Shown piece after piece: positions 17,026 to 26,038 of a stretch of 51,570 nucleotides of DNA. The DNA comes from Clostridia bacterium (GTDB lineage: Bacteria; Bacillota; Clostridia; Christensenellales; Aristaeellaceae): assembly GCA_017545905.1 (NCBI GenBank), contig JAFWXL010000043.1, positions 1 through 51,570 of the forward strand. The letters are read 5' to 3'. The notes beneath the pieces are model-generated. The model saw only the letters and a list, made by a program, of their open reading frames with translations. It was not told the DNA's origin and ran no database searches. A program made the translations under genes and the position numbers. How positions within the stretch are numbered: the first letter of the stretch is position 1; every line of letters begins with the position of its first letter.

Positions 17026-17082
17026 ATGCATTCCTCCCTGTGCAAGCATTGTTTCCCGGAAAAGACAAAATATACACGAAGC

Positions 17083-17131
17083 ATGTATACATCCGATCAT
17101 TTGGTTAACATGTATGATATATTCATGTTAA
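17083..17131. promoter_or_regulatory. Two dyads in the gerA-kduI divergent region
   Basis: TTAACATG (17105-17112) and CATGTTAA (17124-17131) form a perfect 8-bp inverted repeat with an 11-base spacer. A second palindrome, ATGTATACAT, lies near 17083-17092. The region is AT-rich and between divergent genes, so both are operator candidates, most likely for kduI. Confidence 0.45.
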
Positions 17132-17175
17132 AACATAAATTATTGCTTAAACATATAGCATTTTCGATGGAATTG

Positions 17176-17184
17176 TGCTATACT
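17176..17184 (+). promoter_or_regulatory. Extended -10 promoter candidate for kduI
   Basis: TGCTATACT gives an extended -10 (TG-n-TATACT), 65 bases before the start codon. No strong -35 box is seen at 17 bases, which is common for extended -10 promoters and for activator-dependent genes. Confidence 0.45.
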
Positions 17185-17249
17185 GTATTTACCTGTGATA
17201 TGGTTTGTATTGTTTTGTAAAACCGTCATCCTATAAGGAGGTCATTCCT

Positions 17250-18086
17250 ATGCAGCTTACCGTTCGTCAGCCGTCCGCCGCGCTGGACGCCAGGCACTAC
17301 ACCACTGAGCGCCTGCGCAGCGAATATGTCATCGAGACCATCTTCGTTGCCGATGAGGCCGTGTTCACCTATTCCCACTTTGACCGCATCATCGCGGGCG
17401 GCGTCATGCCGGTGAATACCGCGGTGGAGCTCGTCGGCTGTAAGGAGCTGTGCTCGGATACGTTCCTGGAGCGCCGCGAGATGGGCGTCATCAATATCGG
17501 CGGCAAGGGCAGAATCACTGTCGACGGCGTCGTGTATGACCTCAAGCAGTACGACGGCCTGTACGTGGGCATGGGCGCGAAGGAAATCAGGATGGAGAGC
17601 GCCGATCCCCAGAACCCGGCTAAATACTATGTCAACACCTGCCCGGCGCACAAGACCTATCCCAACGTCCTCGTTGACATCGACAAGGCCAACAAGCGCC
17701 CGCTGGGCAGCGCCGAAACCTGCAACAAGCGCGTGATCAACCAGTATTTCCATCCAGCCGTGATGCAGAGCTGCCAGCTGTGCATGGGCATGACCCAGCT
17801 GGCCCCGGGAAGCAACTGGAATTCCATGCCGTGCCACACCCACGAGCGCCGCATGGAGGTTTACTTCTACTTCGACCTCAAGGACGAGAACGTCGTCTTC
17901 CACATGATGGGCGAGCCGAAGGAGACCCGACACGTGATCCTGCACAATGAGCAGGCCGTGATTTCTCCGTCCTGGTCCATCCATACCGGCGTGGGTACCA
18001 GCAACTACACCTTCATCTGGGGCATGTGCGGCGAGAATCAGGAATTTGACGATATGGACAATCTCAGCCCGCTTGAACTGCTCTAA
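17250..18086 (+). CDS. kduI: 5-dehydro-4-deoxy-D-glucuronate isomerase
   Basis: This 278-residue cupin enzyme, the usual length, isomerises 5-keto-4-deoxyuronate (DKI) to 3-deoxy-D-glycero-2,5-hexodiulosonate in the breakdown of pectin- or glycosaminoglycan-derived unsaturated uronates. The zinc site is in [15 protein letters not shown] (the HxHxxxxE pattern) with a later histidine in [13 protein letters not shown]. The N-terminus [18 protein letters not shown] is typical. ATG at 17250 follows AAGGAGGT with 8-base spacing. kduD follows 138 bases downstream, so the pair carries out two consecutive steps. Confidence 0.96.
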   Translation: MQLTVRQPSAALDARHYTTERLRSEYVIETIFVADEAVFTYSHFDRIIAGGVMPVNTAVELVGCKELCSDTFLERREMGVINIGGKGRITVDGVVYDLKQYDGLYVGMGAKEIRMESADPQNPAKYYVNTCPAHKTYPNVLVDIDKANKRPLGSAETCNKRVINQYFHPAVMQSCQLCMGMTQLAPGSNWNSMPCHTHERRMEVYFYFDLKDENVVFHMMGEPKETRHVILHNEQAVISPSWSIHTGVGTSNYTFIWGMCGENQEFDDMDNLSPLELL

Positions 18087-18180
18087 GCGGCCTGTGGCCG
18101 CAGCCACTACGCTTCGCCTTGCTTCCAAGACGTTTTCTGCGGACAGAGGGTCCTTGAAAACTGCTTGAATACATACCGAG
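18087..18180 (+). repeat. Dispersed repeat of the GCGGCC type, copy between kduI and kduD
   Basis: AAGCGGCCTGTGGCCGCAG (a GCGGCC/GGCCGC hairpin) is followed by CCACTACGCTTCGCC and, further on, GGTCCTTGAAAACTGCTTGAA. Relatives occur at 45703, 48403 and 49919. It fills most of the gap between the two genes. Confidence 0.6.
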
Positions 18181-18224
18181 AGGTTGTTTTCTGAAAGTCT
18201 AACATATATGAGGAGGTTTTTCCC

Positions 18225-19028
18225 ATGAACAACTATGCTCAGAATTTTGATCTGACCGGCAAGGTCGCGCTCGTCACCGGCGCTTCCTACGGCATCGGCT
18301 TTTCCATCGCCAAGGCGCTCTCCGCCGCCGGCGCGACCATCTGCTTCAACGATCTCAAGCAGGAGTTCGTCGATAAGGGCCTGGCCAACTACGAGGCCGA
18401 GGGCATCAAGGCGCACGGCTACGTCTGCAACGTCTGTGACGAAGAGGGCGTGCAGGCCATGGTCAAGAAGATCGAAGAGGAAGTCGGCGTGATCGACATC
18501 CTGGTCAACAACGCAGGCATCATCAAGCGCATCCCGATGCACGAGATGGCCGCTGCCGATTTCCGCATGGTGATCGACGTTGACCTCAATGCCCCGTTCA
18601 TCTGCTCCAAGGCGGTCATCCCGTCCATGATCAAGAAGGGCCACGGCAAGATCATCAACATCTGCTCCATGATGTCCGAGTTCGGCCGCGAGACCGTCTC
18701 TGCCTACGCTGCGGCGAAGGGCGGCCTGAAGATGCTGACCCGCAACATCGCCTCCGAGTACGGCAAGTACAACATCCAGTGCAACGGCATCGGCCCGGGC
18801 TACATCGCAACCCCGCAGACCGCGCCGCTGCGCGAGATCCAGCCGGACGGCGAGCGTCATCCGTTTGACAAGTTCATCATCGGCCGCACCCCGGCGGAGC
18901 GTTGGGGCGAGGCGGACGATCTGGGCGGCCCGGCGGTGTTCCTCTCCTCCGACGCTTCCAACTTCGTCAACGGTCACATCCTGTATGTCGACGGCGGCAT
19001 CGCTGCCTATATCGGCAAGCAGCCGTAA
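18225..19028 (+). CDS. kduD: 2-dehydro-3-deoxy-D-gluconate 5-dehydrogenase / gluconate 5-dehydrogenase-like SDR
   Basis: This 267-residue short-chain dehydrogenase/reductase has the cofactor loop TGASYGIG near residue 19, NNAGI near 93, and the catalytic serine and Tyr-x3-Lys in ICSMMSEFGRETVSAYAAAKGG. Together with kduI upstream, the likely reaction is NADH-dependent reduction of the hexodiulosonate to 2-keto-3-deoxygluconate. Gluconate 5-dehydrogenase (IdnO) belongs to the same subfamily and cannot be excluded by sequence alone. GGAGG precedes the ATG and a strong terminator follows. Confidence 0.9.
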   Translation: MNNYAQNFDLTGKVALVTGASYGIGFSIAKALSAAGATICFNDLKQEFVDKGLANYEAEGIKAHGYVCNVCDEEGVQAMVKKIEEEVGVIDILVNNAGIIKRIPMHEMAAADFRMVIDVDLNAPFICSKAVIPSMIKKGHGKIINICSMMSEFGRETVSAYAAAKGGLKMLTRNIASEYGKYNIQCNGIGPGYIATPQTAPLREIQPDGERHPFDKFIIGRTPAERWGEADDLGGPAVFLSSDASNFVNGHILYVDGGIAAYIGKQP

Positions 19029-19044
19029 TTCCCTCTCAACAGCA

Positions 19045-19076
19045 AAACCCCATCCTCACCGGATGGGGTTTTTTGT
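19045..19076 (+). terminator. Bidirectional terminator after kduD
   Basis: AAAACCCCATCC (19045-19056) and GGATGGGGTTTT (19062-19073) with a T-run to 19075. The A-run on the left lets it also stop the convergent ABC exporter transcript. Confidence 0.9.
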
Positions 19077-19095
19077 GTGTATTCGGAATATTTCC

Positions 19096-21009
19096 TTACT
19101 CAAAGTCGCCTGTATACAGCTGATAATACTTGCCCTTCGCCGCGATGAGCTCATCGTGCGTGCCGCGTTCAATGATGCGGCCCTGCTCAAGCACCATGAT
19201 GCAGTCGCTGTTTTTGACCGTGGAGAGCCTGTGGGCGATGACGAACGTCGTGCGTCCCTTCATCAGGGAGTCCATGCCCGCCTGCACCAGCGCCTCTGTG
19301 CGCGTATCGATGGAGGAGGTCGCCTCGTCCAGAATCAGCACCGGCGGATCGGCAACCGCCGCACGCGCAATGGAAAGCAGCTGACGCTGACCCTGAGACA
19401 GATTCGCGCCGTCGCCGGTGAGCATCGTGTTGTAGCCGTCCGGCAGACGGGAGATGAAGCCGTGCGCATTGGCCAGCTTGGCCGCAGCGATGCAGTCGCC
19501 GTCGCTGGCGTCCAGCCTGCCGTAGCGGATATTCTCCATGACCGTGCCGGTAAAGAGCTTCGTATCCTGCAGTACCACGCCCAGCGACTTGCGCAGGTCG
19601 CTCTTGCGGATTTTGGTGATGTTGATGCCATCGTAGCGGATCTTGCCGTCCTGAATGTCGTAGAAGCGGTTGATCAGATTGGTAATGGTCGTCTTGCCCG
19701 CGCCCGTGGAGCCGACAAAGGCGATCTTCTGGCCCGGCGTGGCGTAGAGCTTGATGTCGTGGAGCACCATCTTCTCATCCGTGTAGCCGAAGTCCACGCC
19801 GTCCATGACAATATCGCCCTTGAGCTCGACATAGTCCGTTTTGCCCGTGGCTTTGTGCGTGTGCTTCCATGCCCACAGGCCCGTGCGCTCCTCGCACTCG
19901 ATGATCTGTCCGTCGCTGTATTTGCGGATATTGACGAGGGTGACATAGCCGTCGTCCGTTTCCGGCTCCTCGTCCAGCAGCTCAAACACGCGCTCCGCAC
20001 CGGCGAGCGCCATGACGATGGAATTCGCCTGCTGGGAGACCTGATTGATCGGATGATTGAAGCTCTTGTTGAGCGAGAGGAAGGAGACCAGCACGCCGAT
20101 GGTCAGGCCCAGATAACCATTGGCTGCCAGCAGGCCGCCGGCGATCGCGCAGAGCACATAGCTCAGATTGCCGATAGCAATATTCACCGGCATGATCGTG
20201 CCGGAAATGCTGTTGGCGGCGCATGCGGTATCGCGCAGCTTTTCATTGAGCGCGTTAAATTCCGCCTTCGTCTGCTCCTCGTGGCAGAAGACCTTAACGA
20301 CCTTCTGGCCGTCCATCATCTCCTCGATATAGCCGTTCATCTGGCCCAGCGCCTGCTGCTGCCTGACGAAATAGCCGCCGGACTTCGCCATGCGGCCCAT
20401 GGAGATGAAGAGCATCAACGCGACCATCACCAGCGTGATAAGCGTCAGCGGCACGCTGAGCACGATCATGGAAACCAGCACGCTGACGATGGTCACAATG
20501 CTGGTGATCAGCTGCGTCAGCGACTGGGAGATCATCTGGCGCATCGTGTCAATGTCATTGGTGTATACGCTCATGATGTCGCCGTGCGCATGCGTATCGA
20601 AGTATTTGACCGGCAGGCGCTGCATCTTGTCGTATACCTTCAGGCGCAGGTTCTTCAGCGTGCCCTGCGTGACAAAAATCATCGTGTAATTCTGCAGCCA
20701 CGAGGCAAACGCACCGATGATATAGATCGCCGCGACGCCCAGTATCGCACGGCCCAGCGGGCCGAAATCGGGGCTTTCCTGCGCGGAGAGCGGAATGATG
20801 TAATCGTCGATGAGTGTCTGGGTGAAGAGCGTGCCGCGCACACTGGCCAGCGTGGAGACAACGATGCACACCAGCACCAGCAGATAATGGAACTTGTAGC
20901 GCTTCATCACCTCATTGAGGATGCGCCTGAGCGTTCTGCCCGGGTTCTTCGCGCCGGGCCTGCCCTTCATGCCGTGCGGGCCGCCGTGACCTTTGGGGCC
21001 TCTCATCAT
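19096..21009 (-). CDS. Heterodimeric ABC exporter, subunit with canonical ATP site residues
   Basis: A 637-residue fusion of a six-helix transmembrane domain (about residues 30-340) and an ATPase domain. An extra Gly/His/Arg-rich N-terminus (RGPKGHGGPHGMKGRPGAK) precedes the first helix. The ATPase has Walker A GSTGAGKTT, signature LSQGQRQL, Walker B VLILDEATSSID with the catalytic glutamate, and switch histidine FVIAHRLSTV. Its partner upstream lacks the glutamate and histidine, so the pair forms one competent and one degenerate ATP site. Its start overlaps the partner stop by 4 bases. An insert around 355-390 (ECEERTGLWAWKHTH) precedes the ATPase. Export substrate unknown, possibly drugs or lipids. 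Confidence 0.93.
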   Translation of the reverse strand: MMRGPKGHGGPHGMKGRPGAKNPGRTLRRILNEVMKRYKFHYLLVLVCIVVSTLASVRGTLFTQTLIDDYIIPLSAQESPDFGPLGRAILGVAAIYIIGAFASWLQNYTMIFVTQGTLKNLRLKVYDKMQRLPVKYFDTHAHGDIMSVYTNDIDTMRQMISQSLTQLITSIVTIVSVLVSMIVLSVPLTLITLVMVALMLFISMGRMAKSGGYFVRQQQALGQMNGYIEEMMDGQKVVKVFCHEEQTKAEFNALNEKLRDTACAANSISGTIMPVNIAIGNLSYVLCAIAGGLLAANGYLGLTIGVLVSFLSLNKSFNHPINQVSQQANSIVMALAGAERVFELLDEEPETDDGYVTLVNIRKYSDGQIIECEERTGLWAWKHTHKATGKTDYVELKGDIVMDGVDFGYTDEKMVLHDIKLYATPGQKIAFVGSTGAGKTTITNLINRFYDIQDGKIRYDGINITKIRKSDLRKSLGVVLQDTKLFTGTVMENIRYGRLDASDGDCIAAAKLANAHGFISRLPDGYNTMLTGDGANLSQGQRQLLSIARAAVADPPVLILDEATSSIDTRTEALVQAGMDSLMKGRTTFVIAHRLSTVKNSDCIMVLEQGRIIERGTHDELIAAKGKYYQLYTGDFE

Positions 21010-22829
21010 ACGCGTGCACCTCCCTTTTTGAGACTGGTCTTCGCGCGTGCAGCATCCTTTTGGGCGTCCTCGTCAAAGTCGCCGCTGCCGCCCTGATTCT
21101 GGCTCTCATATACCTCGCGGTAGATCGCGTTGGTCTCAAGCAGCCGCTGCGGCGTATCAAAGCCGTTGATCCTGCCCTCATCCATCACCAGCACGCGATC
21201 GGCGTCCTGCACGGAGGCGATGCGCTGGGCGATGATGATCTTCGTCGTGCCGGGCAGATACTTTGCCAGCGCGGCGCGGATCCTTGCATCCGTCGCCGTA
21301 TCGACAGCGCTGGTGGAATCATCGAGAATGAGCACCTTCGGCTTTCTGAGCAGGGCGCGCGCGATACACAGGCGCTGCTTCTGGCCGCCGGAGACATTCG
21401 TGCCGCCGCGCTCAATCCTCGTGTTGTAGCCGTCGGGGAAGCCCTGAATGAATTCATCCGCGCAGGCGAGGATGCAGGCCTCGCGGCACTGCGCCTCAGT
21501 CGCATTTTCATCGCCCCAGCGCAGGTTATCGTAAATCGTGCCGGAGAAAAGCACGTTCTTCTGCAGCACGACGGAGACCTCGCGGCGCAGCGCTTCCACG
21601 TCATAGTCACGCACATCCACGCCGCCGACCTTCACGCAGCCCGCGTTCACATCGTACAGGCGCGAAATGAGGTTCACCAGCGACGATTTGGACGAGCCCG
21701 TGCCGCCGATGACGCCGATGGTCTCGCCAGAACGGATGTGCAGGTCGATATCCGAAAGCACCGGCTTGCCCTCGCCCGTCTGCCTGTAGGAGAAGGAGAC
21801 CTGTTCAAAATCGATGGAGCCGTCCTTCACCTGCGTGACGGCGTTTTCGGGAGAGACGATGTCGCTCTTCTCCTCAAGCACCTCTTCCACGCGCTGCGCC
21901 GCAGCGATGGAATTGGAAAGCATGACGAAGATCATCGAGAGCATCATCAGGCTGAAGAGGATATTCATCACATAGGACAGCAGGCTGGTGAGCTCACCCG
22001 TGGTCAGGCCGGTCTGGTTGACGATCATCTGCGCGCCGAACCAGCTGATCAGCAGAATGCAGGTATAGACGCAGGTAGTCATGATCGGGCCGTTGAGGGA
22101 GATGATCTTCTCCGCCGAAACGGAATTATGAAAGACGTCCTGCGCGGCCTTTGTGAATTTCTCATGCTCGTGTTCCTCGCGCACAAAGGATTTCACCACA
22201 CGGATCGCACCGACGTTTTCCTTGATCGTCGCATTGAGCACGTCATACTTCTTGAACATCTGCCTGAAATAGCGCATGGACATCGGCACCAGCACAAACA
22301 GCGCGGCAAACAGCACAATCATCACCAGCAGGAAGACCATCGAAAGGCGCGCATTGATCGACAGGGCCATCACCAGCGCGACAATCAGCGTCACCGGCGC
22401 GCGCGTGCATACCATCAGGATCATCTGAAAGGACATCTGAATGTGGCTGACGTCCGTGGTCAGGCGCGTCACAAGGCCCGCCGTGGAGAACTTGTCAATG
22501 TTGCCAAACGAGAAGCTCTGGATATTTTCAAACATTGCGCTACGCAGATTGGCTGCAAAGCCCGTGCCCGCCTTCGCGCTCAGGCGGTTGGCCGTCACGC
22601 CGAAGAACATCGCCGCAAGCGCCATCACGGCCATCAGAGCGCCGACTCTGGCCACATGGCCCATGTCGCCCACGGCGATGCCGTTATCGATGATGGAAGC
22701 CGTCATGTAGGGGATCAGGATTTCCAGAATAACGCAGCCGATCGTGCACAGCGGGGAAAGCAGCGCCTCCTTTTTATACTGTCCGACCTGCTCTGTCAGT
22801 CTGCCAATCATGGCCAGTTTTTCTTTCAT
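21006..22829 (-). CDS. Heterodimeric ABC exporter, subunit with degenerate ATP site residues
   Basis: This 607-residue half-transporter has an N-terminal six-helix domain and a C-terminal ATPase. Several catalytic positions are changed: Walker A reads GGTGSSKSS (Ser for Gly), Walker B reads VLILDDSTSAVD (Asp in place of the catalytic Glu), and the switch position reads IIIAQRIASV (Gln for His). The signature VSGGQKQRL is intact and would complete the partner's active site. This asymmetry is known from exporters such as TM287/288 and BmrCD. marR overlaps its start by 4 bases. The C-terminus is a charged, Asp/Glu/Lys-rich tail. Confidence 0.94.
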   Translation of the reverse strand: MKEKLAMIGRLTEQVGQYKKEALLSPLCTIGCVILEILIPYMTASIIDNGIAVGDMGHVARVGALMAVMALAAMFFGVTANRLSAKAGTGFAANLRSAMFENIQSFSFGNIDKFSTAGLVTRLTTDVSHIQMSFQMILMVCTRAPVTLIVALVMALSINARLSMVFLLVMIVLFAALFVLVPMSMRYFRQMFKKYDVLNATIKENVGAIRVVKSFVREEHEHEKFTKAAQDVFHNSVSAEKIISLNGPIMTTCVYTCILLISWFGAQMIVNQTGLTTGELTSLLSYVMNILFSLMMLSMIFVMLSNSIAAAQRVEEVLEEKSDIVSPENAVTQVKDGSIDFEQVSFSYRQTGEGKPVLSDIDLHIRSGETIGVIGGTGSSKSSLVNLISRLYDVNAGCVKVGGVDVRDYDVEALRREVSVVLQKNVLFSGTIYDNLRWGDENATEAQCREACILACADEFIQGFPDGYNTRIERGGTNVSGGQKQRLCIARALLRKPKVLILDDSTSAVDTATDARIRAALAKYLPGTTKIIIAQRIASVQDADRVLVMDEGRINGFDTPQRLLETNAIYREVYESQNQGGSGDFDEDAQKDAARAKTSLKKGGARV

Positions 22830-23305
22830 TCAGCAGATTCCTCCTTCTTTGATTCGCAGAATTCATCCCCGCCCTGCAGCGGATGATCCGGCATGTATTC
22901 GTGAATGCGCTTCATAATGCGCACAAAGTGCGCCGCATCGTCTTCGCCAAGCCATCTGAGCATCAGCGCCATGTGCTCATGCGCATGCGCCTTCCGCCTT
23001 TGGCAGACAGTTCGTCCCTGCGGCGTGAGCGCGGCAAGCACCCGGCGCTTATCCGTTTCATCCGGCATGCGCACAAGCATGCCCTTTTTCTCCAGTGATC
23101 CCAGCACAGCTGCAATGCGCGATGTCGTCATCGACAGCGTCCGGCTCAGTTCGCCCGCCGTCATCGCCTTTCCTTCATTCATCAGCAGACACAGCACGGC
23201 CATCTCTCCGCGCATGGTGCGGCTGACCTCCTCATGCGGCGGTCCTTTTTTGTGCCGGTCCATCGATGCAAACAGCTCATGCGCCAGCGTTTCATATCGG
23301 TCCAT
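22826..23305 (-). CDS. MarR family transcriptional regulator
   Basis: This 159-residue winged-helix repressor has the family's DNA-binding core TAGELSRTLSMTTSRIAAVLGSL, and the wing KGMLVRMPDETDKRRVLAALT, where DxRxxxxxLT is the hallmark. ATG at 23305 is chosen because AAGGAGG ends six bases upstream; an in-frame ATG at 23332 lacks such a site. It is the first gene of marR-ABC-ABC with 4-base overlaps, so it probably represses the exporter and responds to a small molecule. It also faces the ABC-F gene and could control it. Confidence 0.93.
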   Translation of the reverse strand: MDRYETLAHELFASMDRHKKGPPHEEVSRTMRGEMAVLCLLMNEGKAMTAGELSRTLSMTTSRIAAVLGSLEKKGMLVRMPDETDKRRVLAALTPQGRTVCQRRKAHAHEHMALMLRWLGEDDAAHFVRIMKRIHEYMPDHPLQGGDEFCESKKEESAE

Positions 23306-23351
23306 CCAGCGCCTCCTTCCCGCCATGTCCATTTGCTAACAGTATGAGATG

Positions 23352-23380
23352 ATTATATGCAGTCCTGATACCGCTGTCAA
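23352..23380 (-). promoter_or_regulatory. Consensus sigma-A promoter of the marR-exporter operon
   Basis: On the minus strand, TTGACA (23375-23380), a 17-base spacer and TATAAT (23352-23357) match consensus exactly. Such a strong promoter in front of a MarR gene fits repression as the main control. Confidence 0.88.
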
Positions 23381-23424
23381 CGCTGTTCACCAAATATTCA
23401 CATTCTGTCGGCTCTGCGCCGTGC

Positions 23425-23453
23425 TTGACAGCCGCACTGCCGCATGTTATCTT
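23425..23453 (+). promoter_or_regulatory. Sigma-A promoter of the ABC-F gene
   Basis: TTGACA (23425-23430), a 17-base spacer, TATCTT (23448-23453). The leader is only about 30 bases, so there is no room for the long attenuator leaders known for some antibiotic-resistance ABC-F genes. Confidence 0.75.
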
Positions 23454-23491
23454 GCTCTTGTCCGGAATCGCACCGGAAAGGAGGAAACGGT

Positions 23492-25024
23492 ATGCTTCAC
23501 GTTCAGGATCTGACGCTGATCCACAAAAAGGACCTGACCACGCTCATGGAAGGGATATCCTTCAGCGTGAGCCCCGGCGAGCGTCTGGCGCTCATCGGCG
23601 AAGAGGGCAACGGCAAGTCCTCCCTCCTGCGCGCAATTCTTCGCGACGAATCGCTCGACGGCTATATCGAGCAGCGCGGCAGGATCGTCAATTCCTTCCG
23701 CACGGGCTATCTGCCGCAGGAACTGCCCGCCGCCTGCCGCAGCATGAGCGCATACGAATATTTCTGCGAAGATCCCGTCTTTTACGATCAGACGCCTCGC
23801 CGGCTCGGTGAGCTCGCCGCGCGCCTTGCGCTGCCTGCGGACGTCTTTTACAGCGAGCAGCCGATGAGCGCCTTCTCCGGCGGCGAGCGCGTAAAGCTCC
23901 AGCTTGCGCGCCTGATGATGCGCGATCCTGAGCTTCTGCTGCTGGATGAGCCGACCAATGATCTGGACGGCGACACCGTTCGCTTTCTGACCAGCTTTCT
24001 GCTGAGCTGCGGCCTTGCCGTGCTCTTTGTCTCCCACGACGAGACGCTGCTTTCCAAGGCGGCGACGGGCGTCATCCTGCTTGAGCGCCTGCGCAGGCGG
24101 CAGGTGCCGCGCGCCAGCGTATGCCGTCAGGGCTATGAAGAATTCGTAAAGTCCCGTTCGGATCTGTTTGCCCATCAGGCGCAGGTCGCCCGCAAGGAGC
24201 GCGAGGAATTCAGCAAAAAGATGCAGCGCTACAATCAGATCCGCCAACGCGTTGAACACGAGCAGAACGCCATCTCCCGGCGCGATCCCTACGGCTCCCG
24301 CCTGCTCAAGAAGAAAATGCACACCGTGATGTCCATGGGCAGGCGCTTTGAGCGCGAGTCGCAGGAGATGACCGCCATGCCGGAAAACGAAGAGGCGATC
24401 TTCGCCCGACTGTGCTGCCAGCCGCTGCCGCCGGGCAAGGTCGTGCTCGACCTTGATCTTAACGCGCTTTGCGTCGGGGAGCGTGTGCTCGCCCGGAATC
24501 TGCATCTGTGCGTGCGCGCATGCGAAAAGATCTGCATCACCGGCAGAAACGGCGCGGGCAAATCCACGCTCCTTCGCCACATTCATGATCTGCTCAAAAA
24601 TCGTGCGGATCTGAACGTCTTTTACATGCCGCAGGATCCGGGCGATCTGCTGGACATGGACAAAACGCCCATTGAAATGCTCACGATCACCGGCGGCAAG
24701 GATGAACAGGTCAGAAGCGCCGTCGCGCTGGGCTCGATGAAATTCACCGGCGAGGAGATGAATCATCCCTGCCGCGGCCTCTCCGGCGGGCAGAAGGCGA
24801 AGCTGATGTTTCTGATGATGGCCGCTTCAGGGGCGGACGTGCTGCTGCTCGACGAGCCCACGCGCAATCTCTCTCCCCTGTCCGGCCCTGTGATCCGCGC
24901 GCTCTTTGACGATTATCCCGGGTGTATCATCGCCGTCTCTCACGATAACCGGCTGATCTCCACGGTATGCTCGCGCGAAGCGCGCCTCACAGAAAATGGA
25001 TTGGAGCTGCACGAAATCGGATAG
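23492..25024 (+). CDS. ABC-F family ribosome-associated ATPase
   Basis: This 510-residue protein has two ATPase domains and no membrane helices, the ABC-F layout. Domain 1: Walker A GEEGNGKSS, signature FSGGERVKL, Walker B LLLLDEPTNDLD. A long basic linker with REEFSKKMQRYNQIRQRVE and RLLKKKMHTVMSMGRR (about 220-300) would reach the ribosome. Domain 2: Walker A GRNGAGKST, signature LSGGQKAKL, Walker B DVLLLDEPTRNLS. DEPTRNLSPLSGPVIR recalls the Lsa/Vga-like branch that protects ribosomes from lincosamides, streptogramins and pleuromutilins, but housekeeping members also exist. Divergence from a MarR-controlled exporter supports a stress or antibiotic role. Start chosen by AAAGGAGG. Confidence 0.9.
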   Translation: MLHVQDLTLIHKKDLTTLMEGISFSVSPGERLALIGEEGNGKSSLLRAILRDESLDGYIEQRGRIVNSFRTGYLPQELPAACRSMSAYEYFCEDPVFYDQTPRRLGELAARLALPADVFYSEQPMSAFSGGERVKLQLARLMMRDPELLLLDEPTNDLDGDTVRFLTSFLLSCGLAVLFVSHDETLLSKAATGVILLERLRRRQVPRASVCRQGYEEFVKSRSDLFAHQAQVARKEREEFSKKMQRYNQIRQRVEHEQNAISRRDPYGSRLLKKKMHTVMSMGRRFERESQEMTAMPENEEAIFARLCCQPLPPGKVVLDLDLNALCVGERVLARNLHLCVRACEKICITGRNGAGKSTLLRHIHDLLKNRADLNVFYMPQDPGDLLDMDKTPIEMLTITGGKDEQVRSAVALGSMKFTGEEMNHPCRGLSGGQKAKLMFLMMAASGADVLLLDEPTRNLSPLSGPVIRALFDDYPGCIIAVSHDNRLISTVCSREARLTENGLELHEIG

Positions 25025-25114
25025 AATCCGGCATGATGTGGTGCATAAGCATTGTAATTCCGCGCAAATTGATGCATCAATGGTGTGTCAGTGGGGAAAA
25101 AGAGGAGGAAAAGA

Positions 25115-25142
25115 TTGACAAGTGGAAAAAAATGGTTAAAAT
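25115..25142 (+). promoter_or_regulatory. Promoter of the MBL-fold gene
   Basis: TTGACA (25115-25120), a 16-base spacer and TAAAAT (25137-25142) with TGG before the -10. It lies 74 bases before the start codon. Confidence 0.7.
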
Positions 25143-25215
25143 GGAGATGAAGGAATTCTGCCGTTTTGAAGCGGCTCTGCAGTGAACGTCCCGGGAAAGG
25201 AGCGATTTAATCCCT

Positions 25216-25992
25216 ATGAAAGACATTGCAGTAGAGTATCTGGGAGGCAGCGGCTTTCTGGTAACCATCGGCGAGACTGGCTTCCTCTTTGACGCCAGCG
25301 AACACGGACCGGATCAGCGGATGCTGCCCGGAAAGAATACCCTCAGCCTTTTCAAAAAGCTCTATGTGTTTGTCAGCCATCGCCATAGCGATCATTTTTC
25401 CGAATCCATCTATGAGCTGTGCGGCGAAGACGCCGTATATATCGTCGGCTTTGATCTGCCTCAGCCGCATCGCGGCGTGCGTATGAATCCCGGCGAGAAG
25501 CAGGGCTTCGGCTCCGTGATGGTCAAGGCGTTCGGCTCCACGGACGAGGGCGTGTCCTTCCTTGTGGAGTATGCGGGCATCAGCATTTTCCATGCCGGCG
25601 ATCTGAATCTGTGGCACTGGCGCGACGAGAGCACCATCTCGCAGATTGAGGCTGCAGAGCGCGCGTTTTATGACTGCGTGGCGCCGATTCCCAAGGAGGC
25701 GATCGATCTCGCGTTCTTCCCCGTCGATCCGCGTCAGGGCAGCATGTATGACGCCGGCGCCGGTTATTTCGTGATGACCATCAAGCCCAGAATCATGATC
25801 CCCATGCATTTTCAGGGCAGGGGCGACGTGGCGATGCGCTTTGCGCTCACGGGAGAAACCAAGCATACCAAGGTCGTCGCGCTTCAGACGCCGGGCGAAA
25901 CCATCGATCTCTCCATTCCGGATACGGACGAATCCGCACCAGACAGGAAGCTCAAGGAGCTGCTTGCCGACGAGAGCTTCGGCAATGCCTGA
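25216..25992 (+). CDS. MBL-fold metallo-hydrolase
   Basis: This 258-residue cytoplasmic protein of the metallo-beta-lactamase fold has the metal motif HRHSDH (residues 55-60). FHAGDLNLWHW near 130 and IMIPMHFQG near 195 carry further metal ligands. The opening EYLGGSGFLVTIGETGFLFD resembles the UlaG-like / DUF branch that includes lactonases. It has no signal peptide and lacks an attached second domain. It is monocistronic, between its own promoter and a terminator. The substrate cannot be assigned. AAAGGAG precedes the ATG by 13 bases, somewhat far, but no other start fits. Confidence 0.85.
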   Translation: MKDIAVEYLGGSGFLVTIGETGFLFDASEHGPDQRMLPGKNTLSLFKKLYVFVSHRHSDHFSESIYELCGEDAVYIVGFDLPQPHRGVRMNPGEKQGFGSVMVKAFGSTDEGVSFLVEYAGISIFHAGDLNLWHWRDESTISQIEAAERAFYDCVAPIPKEAIDLAFFPVDPRQGSMYDAGAGYFVMTIKPRIMIPMHFQGRGDVAMRFALTGETKHTKVVALQTPGETIDLSIPDTDESAPDRKLKELLADESFGNA

Positions 25993-26012
25993 TATACAGG
26001 CTCAATATGCAC

Positions 26013-26038
26013 ACCGCGCCCGGACAGGCGCGGTTTTT
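26013..26038 (+). terminator. Rho-independent terminator
   Basis: ACCGCGCC (26013-26020), a 6-base loop and GGCGCGGT (26027-26034) are followed by a T-run. Confidence 0.88.

Noticed and set aside
15256-17220. Long plus-strand open frame opposite gerA and gerB
   Set aside because: Antisense to the germination operon; composition is low-complexity Arg/Gln/His/Ala.
18865-21096. A 743-codon plus-strand open frame opposite the ABC exporter
   Set aside because: Starts inside kduD and runs antisense to a clear ABC transporter.
25068-25079. Palindrome TTGATGCATCAA before the MBL-fold gene
   Set aside because: A single 12-bp palindrome 36 bases ahead of the promoter without a partner repeat; too little support to call an operator.
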